64,000 nt of DNA, taken from assembly GCF_023278565.1 (NCBI RefSeq), contig NC_064677.1:2170001-2234000 (forward strand), given 5' to 3'. The stretch is from Colletotrichum lupini. Lineage: Eukaryota > Ascomycota > Sordariomycetes > Glomerellales > Glomerellaceae. Below are positions 31,001 to 43,330 of this stretch, piece after piece. The first letter of the stretch is position 1. Every line of letters starts with the position of its first letter. The notes under the pieces were generated by a model. It saw only the letters and a list, made by a program, of their open reading frames with translations, searched no databases and had not been told where the DNA came from. The translations under genes and the position numbers were made by a program.

Positions 31001-34000
31001 CATGGCTTCATGAGGAGCCTGTTGGCTGGCGGTCGCAATGGAGCTAAGAGGTAGCCGGTCTCTGTGGCGCGGGTGCGCTGATGCGTGACCGTTGGCACAT
31101 AATGCCGCAATCGTCTCAAGTGTGAGGTAGGAAAAGGGGCACCGAAAGGAGAGGACGAGAGATCGGGGACGGGACGGGGGGATCCACTAATCCTGCTTGG
31201 TTCGGCGGTTGGCCGGTACGGGTGCGGAGGACGGTGCGGACGCTGATAGGTGCAAGTGGACGAGCCGGAGGGGTGGAGGAGCACGAGGGGGAAAAGGTGC
31301 AAACTGGCCTATCCCGTTGGCCGGTGCGACTCTACGCCGCCGCGGGGGGGCGAGAGAACCTGAAGACGATCTTAATGGGCACGCATTAAGTTTCCCTTCT
31401 CAGGGAAGGTGAAGCAGGTAGGTCTGGGGAACGGGTGGGAGAAAGGCGGCTGTTGGCTCGTTACGGTTGCAACCGAATGCATACCCCTTTTTAAACGATG
31501 TATGCGTGACTTTGCATCCATCCCCTTATTTCTTTTCTTTTTCTTGCCCTTTTGCCTGTCTACCTACCTTCTTTGGGCTGTGGAGGCGTGGGCGACTTTT
31601 CTGACCGTTTGCAGGGGAGCTGAAGGAGATGCAGGTCCGGATGGGGATACAGAGGCCGACGTGCTGGAAGGGGGGGAGCAAAGGGGGCCAAGACTTGGAG
31701 GCTCAAGGGCTTGGAGAGAGAGGCGTTCCGTTCTACTACGCGAGACCTGATCTGACAATGACATGGTGCTGTAAGGTACATTTCGTCCTAAGCTCTGATA
31801 GTCCAGTCATTGCACAGCGTCGGTGGATGTGCGGATCATGGATGCGATGCAATGCAAGGCTGAGATGATAACGACGACGACGACGACGACGACTCCGTAC
31901 GACGGGACGGCAATGAGATGTGATGCGAGGGTAGCGAGAGGGAAAAGCCGAAGGGGCCCTGCTCGTTGGGAAATGATTGGTGGCTCCCCCGGTGGGCGAG
32001 TCTATGTGAGGCAGACGTCGACATTGGCCGATGCTATCCCGCATCTTTCGATTGTGAAAGAGAGCTTGCCCTCTTTGTCTCCAACGTCTCCATCCAGCAC
32101 GGTTACATTTGACAGCTTTCTCCACGAAGAACTGCACAAACAACCCTTGAAAGGGATGAGGGGGACCTCGGCCGAGTTCGTATGATGGGGCGTCCGAGAG
32201 TCAAGTCAACCCAAGATCAAATCAAACGAAACATTGAGCAAGACAGCAGACTGTGTGGGCATCACTCAGAAAGGTCGTGTCATTATTCGGGGTTGGCGGG
32301 AAGGGGAAAAAAAAGTTTCCTTGTTCCTGCAATGTCGTGCAGATGGGTGGATGGGACCTCGCTGCTCGGCTTCTCCATCACCGTTGAACAGGTCCACCAA
32401 AGTCGAGTTACTCTTTTGAGCCATCGTGATAGATAGAGTCGAACGACGAAAAGATGAAGATGAAACAGATGTCGACTGGGGTATTCCGAAGATGGGGAGG
32501 GGGGAAACGACTGGGAGTTCTAAATGAGTGGAGGGCGGGTGCAGCGTGCATGGCGCGTTCTGCAGGTACAGGCTCGGCCAAGTACGGTTGCGACGCTGCT
32601 CTTGATGCTGTAGACTATCCGTACGGATATAGAGTACGAATATAGCTTGGCGATTCGAAACCTGTCAATCTGTGTGTGTGCCACTCTCCCGCGTCTGTAG
32701 TGCCAAGTGCTTGTCATCCAACGTCTGCTGGATGACTGATCAGTTTCTTGATATATCCATTACCACCATGCCATCCCGCCCACGGTCAACCCGGCCAATG
32801 TTCGTGTCGCGGGGGCCACAAACCACCAGCAGAATCGGAGATGGGGGCGCGGGAAGACCAAGAGACGAACGGAAGAGAATACATGCATAGATCCAGGGGT
32901 CCCGTCCTACGCGGCTGACCTGACTTTGAACATGTCTTGGACCCCACAATGCAATGCAGAGTATAACTCCTCCAGTGTTGAGCTGCCTCTCCCCATGTGG
33001 ACTGCTCAACCTGCGACGCCAGAACCCCAGTCCACTTAGCTCTGTTCAGAGAGCAAAGCGAAATGAGCAGACACACCAGGGGAAGCACACCGCCAAGCAT
33101 ACCTGCCACCCATTGCCCTCTTGACCTTGACCTTTCCAGGCTTCAGCCACTCCCAGAGCTTCCTTACTACGGAAGACGGAGGAAATCGTAGATCTGCAAG
33201 TCGGTGAGCGACACGAAGCGAGAGGCACTGTATGGAGATCTCATGGTCCCCCCCCTGGTCCCCTAATCCCCTGTCGTTTCTGGGTTCGTCCGCCCGAGGT
33301 CTTCTTAGCCTTCTTCACTGTGTGGGCTCTCCTCTGGATGGATACACAGTAAGCTCTCTCTCTCTTCTTCCTTGTCGCTCTTGTTCTTTTCGCCCTCCAC
33401 ACGGGCGCAAGGATAGGGGACTCATGTATCTGCGGTAACGACGTTTTGACGGCTGATGGAAAAAGAAATGGCGAGGAAATCGGGGGGCACGACAAGGGGA
33501 AGCTGATTTTTTTCTTCCTTTCTTTGGGGGCAGGCAATGAACAACGACATGGGAGGGGTGTGCTATACGGACAGACTGTACTGAGCATGGAGCGGGAAGA
33601 AACGCAAATGGTAGTGTAGACGCGTCGGAAATGTGATCCGTTGACGTTTACATTCAAGCTCTCGAGAAAGACTCTGCAGAATTGCAGTGCAGACCGCTCA
33701 TGTTGGGGGGGCCCCGTTCCTTGTTACCAGGTACCGGACAGAGGCTCCTAGCAATCGGTGTAAGCCCGTTGGCTGAAGCCTCACCGAGAACCGATACTCG
33801 AGTCTCCTCTCTCTTCCCCCAGAGATGTCGAAAGTCTCACCCTCACATCTCGCACACAGACAAAGGACGCAAGGGGCGCATACGGGATACGGATACACAC
33901 GCGCACATACAATGGCCGCTAGAGATGCACAACACCCGCAGGCAAGGCTCACTGACTCTGGGTTGCCCAGTGCTGAGATGACGGGATGCCAAACGAAACG

Positions 34001-37000
34001 AACACTGGTCCGTGTTTTGTCCTTGACTCGGGTTTTGGGTTCCCTGGGCCCTCTTGGACTCTGAACTCTGACTAAGGATCTGTACGACCAGAGGAGCAAA
34101 ACGCGACAACGAAGTAGACAGATCACCGTGAAAATTCCCCATGATGAAGAGAGGGTCCTGTTAGTAGCTCCACCGGGTCAGAGCGCGAGAGAATTGCAGC
34201 TTGCCTTGCCTTGCCTTGCCTTACGCAGTACACAGAGAGATCAACAGCCGCGACATCCCGACGACGATGATATGACAAGTCAGGGTCTTTTGGAGGGGTG
34301 AGGGTTCTCTCGCCTTGCATCGCACGGCAGAGTACGCCATCACACTCGGACTCATGAACATCGCAATGTTAAAGAATCGCGGGGAGGCGGCGGTGAAGAA
34401 TGGTGGCAATGGCACGGGGGACGGGATCAACGGAGCCACACCACACGCAGAGCCACACCAGGCTGGGATCATGAGCGATGGATATCTGCCATCCCCAGGG
34501 TTTCCGAATGGAACCTCATTTCACAGCTCCCACTGGTGTCGAGAACTTGGAGCTTGGACGGAGAGAGGGAAACGAACACCCCCAGCTCCGCCCGCGGATC
34601 GGAATCTACCTCGCACGACGCCAAGACGCGTTCGCAATCTCCAGACGGCGAAGATAGTGCCTTCATCCCGAGGCTTCCATTACTTGGTGGTGAGGCTCTT
34701 TTTTCTGGTTACGCCGCTAGAGTTCGTACGATATATTCCATCGTCGACTAGCTAGAAAGTCTAGCAGGCTTCTAGCCTAATTCACCCACAACGAGAAATT
34801 GCGGCGAAACGGCCCGTGGGCTTTTTCGGACGAGTAGCCTCGTAGCCTGTAGGTAGCTTTCGCGGTGGTTCAAATTTCTGCAGTATTCCTCTTTGGGAAT
34901 CGCGTGATTGAAGGGTGCAGTATTCTTGTGGTGCTTGTCCTCCCGGGAAGCCCCCAGCACCAAGAGCTGATATAATCTGATTAGCTCGAACGGGGGACCG
35001 TGTTGGTGATTTTGATTCTTGCTGCTTCAGATTGATTGCATAGATAGGATGTGGGGTTGGCCCGAAGCTAGGGATTCAGGAATAGGATTTCCTGCGGCCC
35101 TAGTTAAATTCGCGGGCAAACCGAGGGAAGGCCAAGAGCTTTCGACCAAGACTCGTGTGGTTCTGCTTGGCGACGCTTCTGTTTATGTAATCCGACGAGG
35201 GACAAGCGCGGCGTCGTATCTGCAGATTGCAAATCTTCCAAAGAAAGATCGCCAAACTGTTTGAGATACATTTCGAAAGCTTAAACTCCGCATGACTTTG
35301 TTCGGTGTCGCCTATCAAAACGTCAGTCACCAAGACACACCCCTTCCCTTCCATGGGTGATGGCATCATCATAAATCGCCCAACGCTGTTCGTTCGCCGC
35401 CCCCCCCCCCCCCCCCGCGTCCGTCCCGCTCGCATAATGAACGCAAACGGAAGACACGGTCAATTCAGTCACTGGTTGGTCTCGGTTCTATTTTGGTGAC
35501 ACAAGGGAATGCCAGGACAAAGGTAGAGACCGTGGTGGCCGGAGCTGCTCTGCGATTGATTAAACGAAAGATGGGAAACGAATCTCCCTTGGGCCGGAGC
35601 CTATTCTTCACAGCTGGGATCGTCCTTGGTAGCTGTCACAGTGCTCAGGAGCTCAACTACCATCCTGGAAGCAACAATCAAGAAGCCAACAGGCAAGTCC
35701 CCGGATCCGCTACTTTAGCGGTAGTTTGCTCGCGACGTGACAATGGTAATGGTGATGAACCATCAAAGCCGCGCTAAGAAAAAGCCACCGTCGCACAAAC
35801 GTGCATGTAAAGTTGCGAGCTTCAAGATTTGCCAGATTAGCGGAGAAGAGGGGTGCGTCTTCGCGAACCATCAGCCGTCAGGAGGGGCCGATCATCACCA
35901 TCTCCGGGGGGCTTGCGTGACCAGCCTCCCGGCAACGGCAACGGCACAGGCAAAGTCAGAACAGTATCCGTCGAGTCGTCGTCCGGGCCGTGGTCGGTGT
36001 TCCGTCTGTTTGCAACCCATTCGGCATGGTCAGGTTTCTTCGGTCCCGGGTTTTTTTTTTGTCCAACGCCATCAATCTCTTTCGTTCGCAACGGGATCTG
36101 CAAGACATCATCACAGGAAGGGTCTTTCTGTCCGAAAAGGGCAATAGAAAGAATGCTGACGTTGAGTGAAGCCAATGACGTTTTGGAGTTACACAACGTC
36201 CTGCAGACTTACACCCCACGATTAAGCAGCACCGAACGGTAGACAAGAAAAAGCCCTGGGGTGGGTGTAAGCGCAACCCAAGCCTCACGTCGCGTCCGGC
36301 GCCGTAGCCGAACCGGTAGCTTCGTATAGAGTGCGCGGTTCCAAGTCTTTGACCAAGTCTTTGATTTAGATTCAGAGTTGTTCTGCTCAACTTCAAACAA
36401 AGGCGCGCGTTGGCATATGCCCCATAGCGGCCCAGCAAGTCATGACCTTAGGTAATCCCAGGCACTTACAATGCTGAACTAAGCGCCGTCTGTCTGAAAT
36501 AGACTACTGCTTGTAAACACTATTTTGCGCCGGGACTACTTACACGTGTAAAGACTGAAGAACGCGGAACCTGGGAACAATTAGACGCAGCCAAAAGACA
36601 GTGCAGGAATGTGTAAAGTGGTTTGTGGATAGCCATCTCAGCCGCAAGTTCTACCAAGGCTCTTGAAGTTTCATCTTTTTTTTGCCACGATGTTCCCAGA
36701 GTTCAACCCACATGGCTCCGACGGCCGGGAAGCCTAGAACTCGGCCGGCCGCCGTACCGCACCGCTCCAGCCCGCCCCTCCCACTTTCAGGCTCCGACGC
36801 ATTCAGTGTGCGGGTTCCTGTCGAGAAAGGTACTATAGCTTTAGCACCGGCGTGTTATACGCTTACAAGTGTTACCGGGATGATTGTGGCTGAGGGCAGA
36901 CGTACACACGTCTTCAGCTCTTCAGCTCTCCAGCTTAGGTAATGCATCCTGGGTTCAACCGCCTTCGCGCACGCGGGTATTAGGTAAGCTCCGATATAGT

Positions 37001-37900
37001 GGGAATCTCGACGGTCTGAAAGCATGCAAGACCCTGCCATGTTGCGTTCGACAGACAACAGCGCATACCTGGTCCCCTCTTCAACTTCTCAATCATCGCG
37101 TACGGTGCTCCATCGCCCGCGCACCCGGCGTTTCGAGGTTACATTGGAACGGATGAGAACGAAGGCTGTTGAACCCGTCGCGCCCCATCCTCCGCCGCCG
37201 CCGTCTGCGTTACACTCGAGGTTACTTTACACGTACCACGCTTACACACGCACTTGCACGCCTTGCGCCGGGAATCGGGGGATCGGGTGGGAAACTGTCA
37301 TACGGGACCACGGTACGGAGTTCGTGCTCAGCTCGTGCCATCACCGCTCCTCTCGCGATCCAAAGGCGGTTCCATGACTATGCGGCGCTAGAAGTCGGAA
37401 CCAGACACCCGGATGGATGGGCGCAGCGGGTGCGTGCGAGGAACTGCCTTACCTCAAGACGAAAGAGAACGATTGCCGAAATATGCCACTTTTAGCACTG
37501 CGACGGTGCAGACCTGTCTCGATCGCCAGAACGCAACCTCGAAATTCCCGGGAGATGACGATAAATTTCGGTCAACCAGGGAAACGGCGAACCCTTTTTT
37601 CCCTCCATCACCACTCCTCTTGGGCAATGAGTCTTTGGGCTCCAATCCGAACTCATGATGCCGTGGAGCAGCAAATCGAAGACGTCTTCAGGCAGCACGC
37701 ATCTTGAAGGCACCCGTACCCAAAAATCCCCCCCACGCCAAATCAACAGACCAATCACAGCACGCAAAGCAAAAAGCAGGATTTCCTTCAGCGGCCGAAC
37801 CACCCACCCCACGTGCGCGCACCTGATATCTGCCTTACCACGAACCCTCCCAACGACGAGCCACCATTTCGAGAAAGTTTACTTGATGACGGCGGGGATT
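31001..37900. other. Gene-poor region, part 2
   Basis: About 6.9 kb without a recognisable gene. Contents: an ACG-type trinucleotide run (31871-31893), a (CCTTG)n-type run (34203-34223), a long C tract (35400-35416), and short mixed-strand frames of 60-160 codons. Both strands are comparably open, which argues that these frames are chance openings. Confidence 0.4.
31871..31893. repeat. (ACG)n trinucleotide run
   Basis: About seven and a half tandem ACG units, without interruption. Confidence 0.9.
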
Positions 37901-39574
37901 CTATATCGCAGTGACATATAATAGTACCCAATGGTTAACTTCTCAGACTATGACACTCTATTCGACGTTTCAAAGAAACCATGCGTCATGGTCGAGAAAA
38001 GACGGGCAATGTCGTCAAAAGACACTTCCTCACAGTGGGAGAAAAAAAGAGACAGCCGAGTAAGGTAAGGATACAGATATAAAAAAATCATCCAATGATT
38101 CAAAATCGATAGGACCAGGGGGGGCCGCATCTGCAAGAAGTGCAACGGCAACACACTGCACTCTGCAGCAAAGCGGAGAATGCGACAGGGCGCCTGGCGC
38201 GGATAATGGCGGTGGGCGATGGACGGTTGACGGTGGGATAGCGGGGTCCTTTCTTTTTTCTTCTTTCTTCCCGTCCACGATTGTCCTCTTTTCTCCCGGT
38301 CTCTATCTCTATTGTGGATGCTATCAAGCATTCTGGTGAATTTGTAGGCCTGTATGGTGCAGGTGTGGATCATGAGGCGGTAGACGACAACGACAACGTG
38401 TTTCTTCACGATTTTTTTTCTCCTTCTTTCAGGGAGAGCCTGCATCGCGATGCCGGGGTCGTAATTCCTCATTCGTCCTTCTGGTCCGCAGCCCCCAGAA
38501 GCGAGAGAGGGAATAAAAAACGCCATGCAGAAAAAGAGAAAAAGAGAGGAAGGAAAAAAAAAAAGGCATAACGTTGCTGCATGGACTCCACGTTGCAATT
38601 GACGTACCACCGCTCTTCAGCCACACCGCACCCTGCTACCATTGACCAGATTCGATCGCCGGAATTGATTGGAGAACTACTGCGTAGTTGAGGTACGGGT
38701 AGTCGCAGGCGAAAGGTACCAATGGGAAAAGAATCAAACTTCTTCTGCTTCCTCCCACATACCATAATCGCCAAGGCTTTCCTCTTCAATGTGGGGGGGA
38801 TATTTCTACCAATTCCGCCCCGTGGACCTGATGATGGAGATAGAGAGAGAGAGAGGGAGACGGGACCAGGGTGTCTGGTGTACGCAGTATACCTAGATGC
38901 CCCCACTTTCTAGGAGCGGAAGAGGCGAAAAAAAACGTGTACCTTTTTTAAACCTCTAGAAAAAAACAGCCTCACGAAAAATGTGGCTATTTTAGAACTC
39001 ACATCCTAGTCGGGGGGAAACCTCCAACTCCCAATCAGCAGCAGCAGCCGCAGCATCATCATCATCACCACATCTCCAAGAAACCGGTTCCCCAAGCAAG
39101 CTACAGCAACGCAGGGCCATGTAGATGGTCGAAAAAGATGGCACGCCCAATCTATCGATTCTCAACGCAAAACTCTCGCAACCATTCCCAGCACAGACTT
39201 TCGTCCTTCCCCCCCCCCTCCTTCGCCACCGTCATCGCGGACTCGACCGACCTATACTGACCTACCCCCCTTACCTTATCCCATGAACATGCTTTTTTCC
39301 AGCCGCATCGTGACAGACCATCCATCTGCCGCAAACAAACGCGCAGTCGAGGTGCGGGGTTCGGCCAGGTAGCGTAGGTATTTGGCGCGCGTGTTAGACA
39401 TACATCACGCACCACACACACACACATATATACGACTAGGCGTTGACAGTATTGCCTGGGCAAGGCAAGGGGTCACGGGCAAGAGAGGCTTTCACCACCT
39501 TACCACACGTTACCAATAGCCTACGCCCGCCGACGCCCATACGTAGACTTGCTCCCGATTGAGGGGGAAAATAC

Positions 39575-39601
39575 AAAAAAAAAAAAAAAAAAAAAAAAAA
39601 A
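39575..39601. repeat. A27 homopolymer
   Basis: An uninterrupted run of 27 A on the + strand. In a gene-poor place this could be an old poly(A) insertion from a retroposed transcript or simple slippage. No flanking duplication was noticed. Confidence 0.9.
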
Positions 39602-39933
39602 GAAACTTTGGACGCAGGGACCACGAGTTGTCTGAGACCGCGGCGCCGAATAGATCAGGAGGGGGGGTCGTCATGAATCGATGAAAGTAAGTGGGATGGA
39701 GGGTGGGATAGGATAGCATGAGCTTCCCTTGCGCAATAGGTCCCGATACAGCATCGCAGCAAAAGACGTCGCCGGTTCTCTCTCTCTTTTTCGTTGCGGT
39801 CGTTGATCGTTTTGGTTTTGTAATGTTTTCGCCTGTTTCGGCATTTCAAGCAATATTGTTGCTAAACGTTGTCATCGGGGTCGTCAGGAGTACCCTGGGC
39901 GCGCATTCCAGACTTGAGTCGAATTCGTACCAA

Positions 39934-39966
39934 CGACAGTGACAGTGACAGTGACAGCAGTGACAA
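39934..39966. repeat. Tandem GTGACA hexamer run
   Basis: Several consecutive CAGTGA/GTGACA units with one interruption, GACAGCAGTGAC, at the right end. Confidence 0.8.
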
Positions 39967-40834
39967 CACCGGCCGTTCCCAAAGAAGCTCAGACCAGGCT
40001 GCGAATGCGAATGTATCAAAAAGAAAAGAAGAGGAAAATAAAAGAAAAATAGTTGCGGCACCAATCGCAAGCCCGCTGCTGCCAACACCCCCCAAAACCC
40101 AAAAAAGAGGCCGAAACCGAAGCTTGGGGAGCCGGTTCGTCAGATGCCACCGCGGGGGACCGAGCTGCGACGCAGACGGACACGGCTGCTGCTGTGATCT
40201 CCCCATGACTTACTCCGTACCGACCCCCAAAAATTCATACAAACGGCGCAAACAATCACATCACGAGAGTAGCAGTGGTTACACGAAATAGGTTTGAACA
40301 AATAGGGCATTGTTGTTTGGTATCATTGATTGGCTGTCTACTAGCCCGCGCCACCCCCGAAGCCTCGCGGAAGGGTGTGTGGCCGATTCGGCTGCCCGGT
40401 TGTAAAGGCCATCGCTCTCTGGCGTGCCCATTCCCGTCCCATTTTTGGTACATTGCCAGTGACCATACACTTTTGTGGTATGCTCTTGCGGCTTTTGGTT
40501 CCTCTTCCTCCACCACCACTGTTGCTTTACACATTACTTCGACCCCCATTTGTACACGCAAAGAAATTCGTTCCGTCGTTATTGAAAAAAGAGAAGACTG
40601 CCCTGCGCCAATTGAAGAAAGGAGTGTTGGCCGAGCCCCAAGTCCATAACCCGAAGGTCAATGTGAAACGCCGTGATCCAGTTCCGGTCCCCGTTCGTGC
40701 GCCGTGCATGCAAAGCAAATGGTCCCGACCCGAATGCAAAAAAAGTAACGCAAGCAAAGTACCCTGCCGTTGTGTATCGAATGTGTCTTTTGTGTTTGGT
40801 TTTTCAGTTTTTTCCTTTGGTGGGTGACCGGCGA

Positions 40835-42022
40835 CTAGCCAATCTTGATGCTCTTTCTGCGGTTGGTGAAGCCGCTGAGGATTCGGCTCCGGGTGTTGCC
40901 CGCCGGTGAGCTAGGCGATTGTACCTGAGCGACGGGGGTGGATGGGGTCGGAGGCTGGTTCTGCGCGTTCTTCTTGGCCGCACGCATGATATCGTGGTAG
41001 CTGACGGCGGACCAAGGTGCCTTTTGCTCGGGCTCTTCCCTAATGTCTGCGTGGGCCGACAAGGGGAGGTGACCCAGTGAAGGCGAGGACAGGCGGTCGC
41101 GAGAGGAGTTGTTGGCAGCGAGGTCTCTCAGCTGAGGACGGCTGCGCTTGCGGACAATGCTGAGGGTCCTCTTGAATAGTTGGGAAGTGGGAGTCTTGGG
41201 TCTCTCGAGCTTCTCGGGCTCCGCTTGTGGCTCCTCGGCCCGCTCGTCAAATGGCTTGCTGGCGTAGGGGTCGATGCTGAGGAAGGAAGGCTTCTCCTTG
41301 GGCAGCATGCTGCTGGTGATCATCATGCTGCTTGACCTGGGTGGGTGGAAAACGGGAGAGAAGGAGGCGCCACTGGTGGAGGAGGTGGACATTCTGCGCA
41401 ATGAGGGTGCTGTTGATGAGATAACCAAGCGACTTGGGGGCCTGCTGGACTCCATGGACTCGGGCGAGGCGGACCTTCTTGTTGAGGGGAGGTCGATGAT
41501 GGAGGGCTTTCCGGCGAAGACGACAGATACAACGCGGGCAGTGTCCTCTTGGCTCTTTCTGCGGACGGGGGAGTCGGCGGACTCTGCGCTCTCGGACTCG
41601 TAATCGTAGTCTGAAAACTCGTCGGCGGAGGAGGAAGCTTCTTCTTCGGAAGAGAGATAGACTTCTTGGGGTGCTGCTTGTGTAGGTTGGTTTGTGATGA
41701 TCTTGAGGGCCATGCCGTCGAGGAGTCTGGAAGCTCGCAATGAGCTCTTGGCTGGTAGCGCTGGTGCCGTTTGTGCGGGTTGGGTCTTCTTGGGGGAAGG
41801 ACCCGTCATCTCTTCGTAGTAGTCGCCATACATCTTTGCGTTGTCGTTCTCGTTCGGGGCGTCGTCGTTTTGGACGGATGGTCGTGGTGCGTTGGGAAGC
41901 GAGTCTCTATAAGAGGTCCTTTGTGACTGATCCTTCTTGTCTGTGATGGTGGAGGTAACACGGTCCTCTCGGCTGGAATGTACCGACTCCCTTGCGGGCA
42001 TAGTCTGGCCGGCCAGAGACAT
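40835..42022 (-). CDS. Intrinsically disordered conserved-looking protein of unknown function
   Basis: Intronless frame of 395 aa; ATG at 42022-42020 in the context GCCAACCATG. Low-complexity Ser/Pro/Glu-rich throughout. Features: an acidic Ser/Asp/Glu/Tyr patch (SSEEEASSSADEFSDYDYES), basic Ser-Pro sites (SPVRRKSQED, TPTSQLFKRTLS, IVRKRSRP), the short hydrophobic segment SRLLDGMALKIIT near residue 100, and a basic C terminus (SGFTNRRKSIKIG). No catalytic domain, signal peptide or TM helix. It is the only convincing coding unit in the 30-kb gene-poor block, with clean codon use compared with surrounding frames. It could be a phospho-regulated scaffold or a nuclear protein; I do not recognise it. 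Confidence 0.75.
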   Translation of the reverse strand: MSLAGQTMPARESVHSSREDRVTSTITDKKDQSQRTSYRDSLPNAPRPSVQNDDAPNENDNAKMYGDYYEEMTGPSPKKTQPAQTAPALPAKSSLRASRLLDGMALKIITNQPTQAAPQEVYLSSEEEASSSADEFSDYDYESESAESADSPVRRKSQEDTARVVSVVFAGKPSIIDLPSTRRSASPESMESSRPPSRLVISSTAPSLRRMSTSSTSGASFSPVFHPPRSSSMMITSSMLPKEKPSFLSIDPYASKPFDERAEEPQAEPEKLERPKTPTSQLFKRTLSIVRKRSRPQLRDLAANNSSRDRLSSPSLGHLPLSAHADIREEPEQKAPWSAVSYHDIMRAAKKNAQNQPPTPSTPVAQVQSPSSPAGNTRSRILSGFTNRRKSIKIG

Positions 42023-43330
42023 GGTTGGCGGTGACGTGAAGTTCGCGATCTCCCTCGAGGAAATCTGAGACTGGGCGGTTTCAGTCGACTCTCGAGTGCA
42101 GAGTGCAGCTGGTCTACAGCAAATAGTGACAGCTGACTAGCAGGTAGGTTGGTGTAAGTGTCCAGGCCGGTGATATGGGCTTGGAGTTGAGAAGATATTC
42201 AGAGGGAGGAGTAGTGCAGAGTTACTCGTTTGGTGAAGCAAAAGAGAGAACAAGAAGCACCTAGGGGTGTGAGGTGGGAGGGCAGAGGAGGATATATCTA
42301 TGGCCGGGTCGGTCAGGCACACTTGGACGGGTTGGGGACGGGATGGGATATGTTCTGTTCGGGTGGACTCACATAAAGGGACGGGGGGTACGGAGTAGGG
42401 TACGAAGTACAAAGTATCGGGGGCTCCAAATAGGTAGCCGGGGGGGGGGAGGGGTGTGGGATACGACAGGTCGACACTCCGTGGAGAGAGAGAGAGGTAA
42501 AGATTGAGAGAAACAGACAGAGAGAGCACAGATGGCACTGCAAGGCGCCAGATAGACAAGAGACAGACTCCAAGGTGCTCCTGCACTTCCACTTGCACTC
42601 TGCACTTGCACCCAAGTCCATGTCCCCCAAGTCCCATGTCCTGATCCTGGGCTGCCCCCCCAGTGACCCCCTAGTCCCGATCCCGGTCAGGTCCTCATCC
42701 TGAACGGGGTCCACTTGGGTACGGGGACCCAGTGCTCCTTGACGCAGTTGACACAGTACAATGTACCGGGGGGCTTTTGTGGCAGCAGCGCCAGCGAGAG
42801 AAAGCAAGGCAGGGGCTGGGAGGTCAAGTCCCCGCTAGTCCCTGTCGCTCCTTCCTTTGGCTGTCCACTCTGCAAGATGAGGTACGTACCTACCATACTC
42901 CGTACCTATGTACTTTGTAGTAGTAGGTATTCTCCCATGATCCATCAGACTCGAGAGAATCGACACCTTACGAGCCTCGCAACCTTAGCTAAGGCACTTC
43001 CTCTGCGCAATCCACCACCCACGCCCAGTCTCCCGAGCACCATCAACGACGGAGTACGCAGTAAAGCCAGAGTGCTCAGTCACCTCGTGTGATTGTGGCT
43101 CAATCGATGGCTGTGAGTCTGTCATGTACACACAGATGTCCGTACTGCTCACCCTAATTACCTGCCTAGCTCTCCGTCAATCTCTCTCAACCTGTCCGTG
43201 GGGTGTCCGCACCAAACCTTACATCGAGCCTACAATCACGGCCATGCTCTCCCAGACCACACGACGATGGTGGCATGGAGGACGGAGTAACGACTAACGG
43301 GTTACGGAGCACCTCCTACGGATAGACGCC
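42023..43330. promoter_or_regulatory. Upstream region of the disordered-protein gene with repeated TACGGAGTA-type motifs
   Basis: Long pyrimidine/purine-strand-biased leader (42200-42560). GTACGGAGTA (42388-42397), its reverse complement TACTCCGTAC (42896-42905), ACGGAGTAC (43049-43057) and ACGGAGTAA (43282-43290) occur within 0.9 kb. The open - frames here (42137-42637, 42313-42807) look like leader sequence and not protein. Confidence 0.5.

Larger units (their letters stand above)
37901..40834. other. Gene-poor region, part 3 (downstream of the disordered-protein gene)
   Basis: About 2.9 kb rich in low-complexity tracts: T/C and A/G runs (38240-38300, 38515-38570), GAGA (38840-38858), an A27 tract (39575-39601), and a GTGACA repeat (39934-39966). 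The 220-codon - frame at 37948-38610 is dominated by these tracts and is not accepted as a gene. Part may be 3' untranslated region of the gene at 40835-42022. Confidence 0.4.

Noticed and set aside
37948..38610. 220-codon - frame
   Set aside because: Dominated by homopolymer and dinucleotide tracts giving runs of Phe, Lys and Arg; no credible start or domain.
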